NCBI RefSeq assembly: GCF_050947335.1 | Contig: NW_027473349.1 | Coordinates: 310,001-374,000 of the forward strand | Source of the DNA: Megachile rotundata | Taxonomy: Eukaryota; Arthropoda; Insecta; Hymenoptera; Megachilidae | Direction: 5' to 3' | DNA length: 64,000 nucleotides | Shown: piece after piece, positions 61,601 through 64,000 of the stretch | How the letters are laid out: each line of letters starts with the position of its first letter | How positions within the stretch are numbered: the stretch's first letter is position 1 | Program-made: the position numbers and the translations under genes | The notes under the pieces: model-generated | Told to the model about the DNA's origin: nothing | Database searches by the model: none | The model's input: the letters and a program-made list of their open reading frames with translations, nothing else

Positions 61601-64000
61601 TGTGATTGCGTGATTGTGATTGTGTGATTGTGTGACTGTGTGATTGTGTGATTGTGTGATTGTGTGATTGTGTGATTGTGTGATTGTGTGATTGTGTGAT
61701 TGTGATTGTGTGATTGTGATTGTGTGATTGTGTGATTGTGATTGTGTGATTGTGATTGTGTGATTGTGACTGTGTGATTGTGACTGTGTGATTTTGTGAG
61801 TGTGTGATTGTGTGATTGAGTGATTGTGTGATTGTGTTAATGTGACTGTGTGATTGTGTGAGTGTGTGATTGTGTGATTGAGTGATTGTGTGGTTGTGTG
61901 ATTGTGTGGTTGTGTGATTGTGTGATTGTGTGATTGTGTGATTGTGTGACTGTGTGATTGTGTGAGTGTGTGATTGTGTGATTGAGTGATTGTGTGGTTG
62001 TGTGATTGTGTGGTTGTGTGATTGTGTGGTTGTGTGATTGTGTGATTGTGTGATTTTGTGATTGTGTGATTGTGTGATTGTGTGATTGTGGTTGTGTGAT
62101 TGTGATTGTGTGATTGTGATTGTGTGATTGTGATTGTGTGATTGTGATTGTGTGATTGTGATTGTGTGATTGTGTGATTGTGTGATTGAGTGATTGTGTG
62201 AGTGTGTGGTTGTGTGATTGTGTGATTGTGTGATTGTGTGGTTGTGTGATTGTGTGATTGTGTGATTGTGTGATTGTGTGATTGTGTGATTGTGTGATTG
62301 TGTGATTGTGACTGTGCGATTGTGTGAGTGTGTGATTGTGTGATTGAGTGATTGTGTGCTTGTGTGATTGTGTGATTGTGTGATTGTGTGATTGTGTGAT
62401 TGTGTGAGTGTGTGATTGTGTGATTGTGTGATTGTGATTGTGTGATTGTGACTGTGTGATTGTGTGAGTGTGTGATTGTGTGATTGAGTGACTGTGTGGT
62501 TGTGTGATTGTGTGATTGTGTGATTGTGTGGTTGTGTGATTGTGTGGTTGTGTGATTGTGTGATTGTGTGATTGTGTGATTGTGTGATTGTGTGATTGTG
62601 GTTGTGTGATTGTGTGGTTGTGTGATTGTGTGATTGTGTGATTGTGTGATTGTGTGATTGTGTGATTGTGTGATTGTGTGATTGTGTGATTGTGTGATTG
62701 TGTGATTGTGTGATTGTGTGACTGTGTGATTGTGTGATTGTGTGATTGTGCGATTGTGTGATTGTGCGATTGTGTAATTGTGATTGTGTGATTGTGATTG
62801 TGTGTACTGTGTGATTGTGTGATTGTGTGATGGTGTGATTGTGTGATTGTGTGATTATGTGATTGTGTGATTGTGTGATTGTGTGATTGTGTGAGTGTGT
62901 GATTGTCTGATTGAGTGATTGTGTGCTTGTGTGATTGTGTGGTTGTGTGATTGTGTGATTGTGTGATTAGGTGATTGTGTGATTGTGTGATTGTGACTGT
63001 GGGATTGTATGAGTGTGTGATTGTGTGATTGAGTGATTGTGTGCTTGTGTGATTGTGTGATTGTGTGACCGTGATTGTGTGACCGTGATTGTGTGACCGT
63101 GATTGTGTGGCCGTGATTGAGTGACCGTGATTGTGATTGCGTGATTGTGTGATTGTGTGATCGTGTGATCGTGTGACTGTGTGATCGTGTGATTGTGTGA
63201 TTGTGTGAGTGTGTGATTGTGTGATTGTGTGATTGTGTGATTGTGACTGTGTGATTGTGTGATTGTGTGATTGTGTGGTTGTGTGATTTTGTGATTGTGT
63301 GATTGTGTGATTGTGTGATTGTGTGATTGTGACTGTGTGATTGTGTGAGTGTGTGATTGTGTGATTGTGTGATTGTGTGATTGTGTGATTGTGTGATTGT
63401 GTGATTGTGTGATTGTGTGATTGTGTGAGTGTGTGATTGTCTGATTGAGTGATTGTGTGCTTGTGTGATTGTGTGGTTGTGTGATTGTGTGATTGTGTGA
63501 TTAGGTGATTGTGTGATTGTGTGATTGTGTTAATGTGACTGTGTGATTGTGTGAGTGTGTGATTGTGTGATTGAGTGATTGTGTGGTTGTGTGGTTGTGT
63601 GGTTGTGTGATTGTGTGATTGTGTGATTGTGTGATTGTGTGACTGTGTGATTGTGTGAGTGTGTGATTGTGTGATTGAGTGATTGTGTGGTTGTGTGATT
63701 GTGTGGTTGTGTGATTGTGTGGTTGTGTGATTGTGTGATTGTGTGATTTTGTGATTGTGTGATTGTGTGATTGTGTGATTGTGTGATTGTGTGATTGTGT
63801 GATTGTGTGATTGTGGTTGTGTGATTGTGATTGTGCGATTGTGATTGTGTGATTGTGTCTGTGTGATTGTGTGAGTGTGTGATTGTGTGATTGTGTGATT
63901 GTGTGATTGTGTGAGTGTGTGAGTGTGTGATTGTGTGATTGTGTGATTCAGTGATTGTGTAATTGTGATTGTGCGATTGTGTGATTGTGTGATTGTGTGA
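61601..64000. repeat. Class C array, right end cut by the window
   Basis: Opens with 14-bp units and GATTTTGTGAGTG (class E), then GTTAATG near 61,836 and the GGTT-rich class C end to about 62,060. A class E stretch with 14-bp units follows, then T at 62,805, TTATG near 62,856, GTGGGATTGTATG near 63,000, Q (GGCCG at 63,109), a second GTTAATG near 63,529, GATTTTGTG near 63,747 and GTCTGTGTG near 63,857. GTTAATG is otherwise found only at 8.7 and 9.9 kb, linking this end to the far left of the window. Confidence 0.8.

Larger units (their letters stand above)
1..64000. repeat. 8-bp satellite array, (GTGTGATT)n, filling the whole window
   Basis: Every stretch I read parses into GTGTGATT octamers, the short form GTGATT, or one- to two-base variants of these. 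There is no unique sequence and no change of orientation. The consensus contains no C on the + strand, so C occurs only in variant units (GACT, GCTT, GACC, GATC, GCG, GTCT). Indels between long copies are mostly multiples of 6, 8 or 14 bases. The variants recur in fixed order, which makes this a higher-order satellite rather than a simple microsatellite. Large arrays of this sort are known from eukaryotic heterochromatin; which chromosome region this is cannot be told from the sequence. No gene, RNA gene, transposon or regulatory site is supported anywhere in it. Confidence 0.98.

Noticed and set aside
1..64000. Telomere of a species with a long GT-rich repeat
   Set aside because: The fixed order of variants over kilobases and the layered duplications are unlike telomerase products, and there are no GG-rich runs. 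A subtelomeric location remains possible.
1..64000. CRISPR array
   Set aside because: There are no unique spacers between constant repeats; everything between landmarks is the same octamer.
1..64000. G-quadruplex or extended Z-DNA tract
   Set aside because: Runs of G rarely exceed one or two, and alternating purine-pyrimidine stretches are only about five to nine bases, the longest being at TACT sites.
1..64000. Transposon, tRNA, rRNA or single-copy island inside the array
   Set aside because: Reading from end to end I found no stretch that does not parse as satellite units, and no inverted or terminal repeats or target-site duplications.
1..64000. The array as a purely artificial assembly product
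   Set aside because: Sister copies differ by many private point changes and whole-unit indels, which argues for real divergence. The drift-free 1,508-bp pair is the one place where an assembly duplication remains plausible.

Overview
The whole 64,000-base window is one satellite array. From the first base to the last it is built head to tail from the octamer GTGTGATT (CACAATCA on the other strand), mixed with a six-base short form GTGATT and a limited set of recurring variant units. I see no gene, RNA gene, transposon, CRISPR array, promoter or other single-copy DNA, and the GT-rich strand is always the + strand. An array of this size with layered higher-order structure points to nuclear heterochromatin of a eukaryote (centromeric, subtelomeric or sex-chromosomal are all possible). 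The sequence gives no basis for naming the taxon.

The array is not homogeneous. Variant units (GGTT, GACT, GAGT, GCTT, GAGTG, GACCG, GATCG, TTAGG, TTATG and a nine-base GTGTGTACT) recur in fixed order, so they act as landmarks. Three composite cassettes hold nearly all the CpG in the window: P1 (12 copies), P2 (26 copies) and Q (18 copies). A fourth, T, carries TACT and occurs 47 times. Using these I recognise higher-order repeat classes. Class A is marked by GAAGGTG, GCGAGTCTG and GGGGTTG. Class B is marked by P1, often as a pair about 519 bp apart. Class C is marked by GTGGGATTGTATG plus Q. Class D is marked by GATGGTGTGCTT, GATTCTGTG and P2. Class E is marked by GATTTTGTGAGTG and a P2 subtype with GACCG in place of GGCCG.

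Layout (block edges approximate unless stated): 1-2.4 kb partial A; 2.4-3.4 B-like; 3.4-7.5 two copies of a 2.08-2.12 kb unit; 7.5-8.0 plain; 8.0-10.2 two C copies of about 1.2 kb; 10.2-12.5 B; 12.5-15.3 A; 15.3-16.9 D; 16.9-17.6 short B; 17.6-20.1 A; 20.1-21.2 duplicated A end; 21.2-24.3 two D copies about 1.52 kb apart; 24.3-26.3 B; 26.3-29.2 A; 29.2-33.0 D, C, B and an A end; 33.0-38.6 D, C, B and a truncated A; 38.6-39.8 C; 39.85-42.86 two copies of a 1,508-bp unit with every landmark I checked in register; 42.9-47.0 E with about 2.1 kb periodicity; 47.0-54.5 two 4.0-kb copies; 54.5-61.6 two copies of about 3.6 kb; 61.6-64 C.

The picture is of repeated local tandem duplication at many scales (8 bp, 14 bp, 268 bp, 519 bp, 1.1-1.5 kb, 2.1 kb, 3.6-4.3 kb, and an offset of about 13.3-13.9 kb between 10.4-15.3 and 24.2-29.2 kb), with indels mostly of whole 6-, 8- or 14-bp units. 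The array has two diverged halves, before about 39 kb and after about 43 kb, distinguished by their P2 subtype. The long minus-strand open frames are a by-product of the octamer having no stop codon on that strand and are not genes. All offsets and counts here were read by eye and need confirmation by self-alignment.
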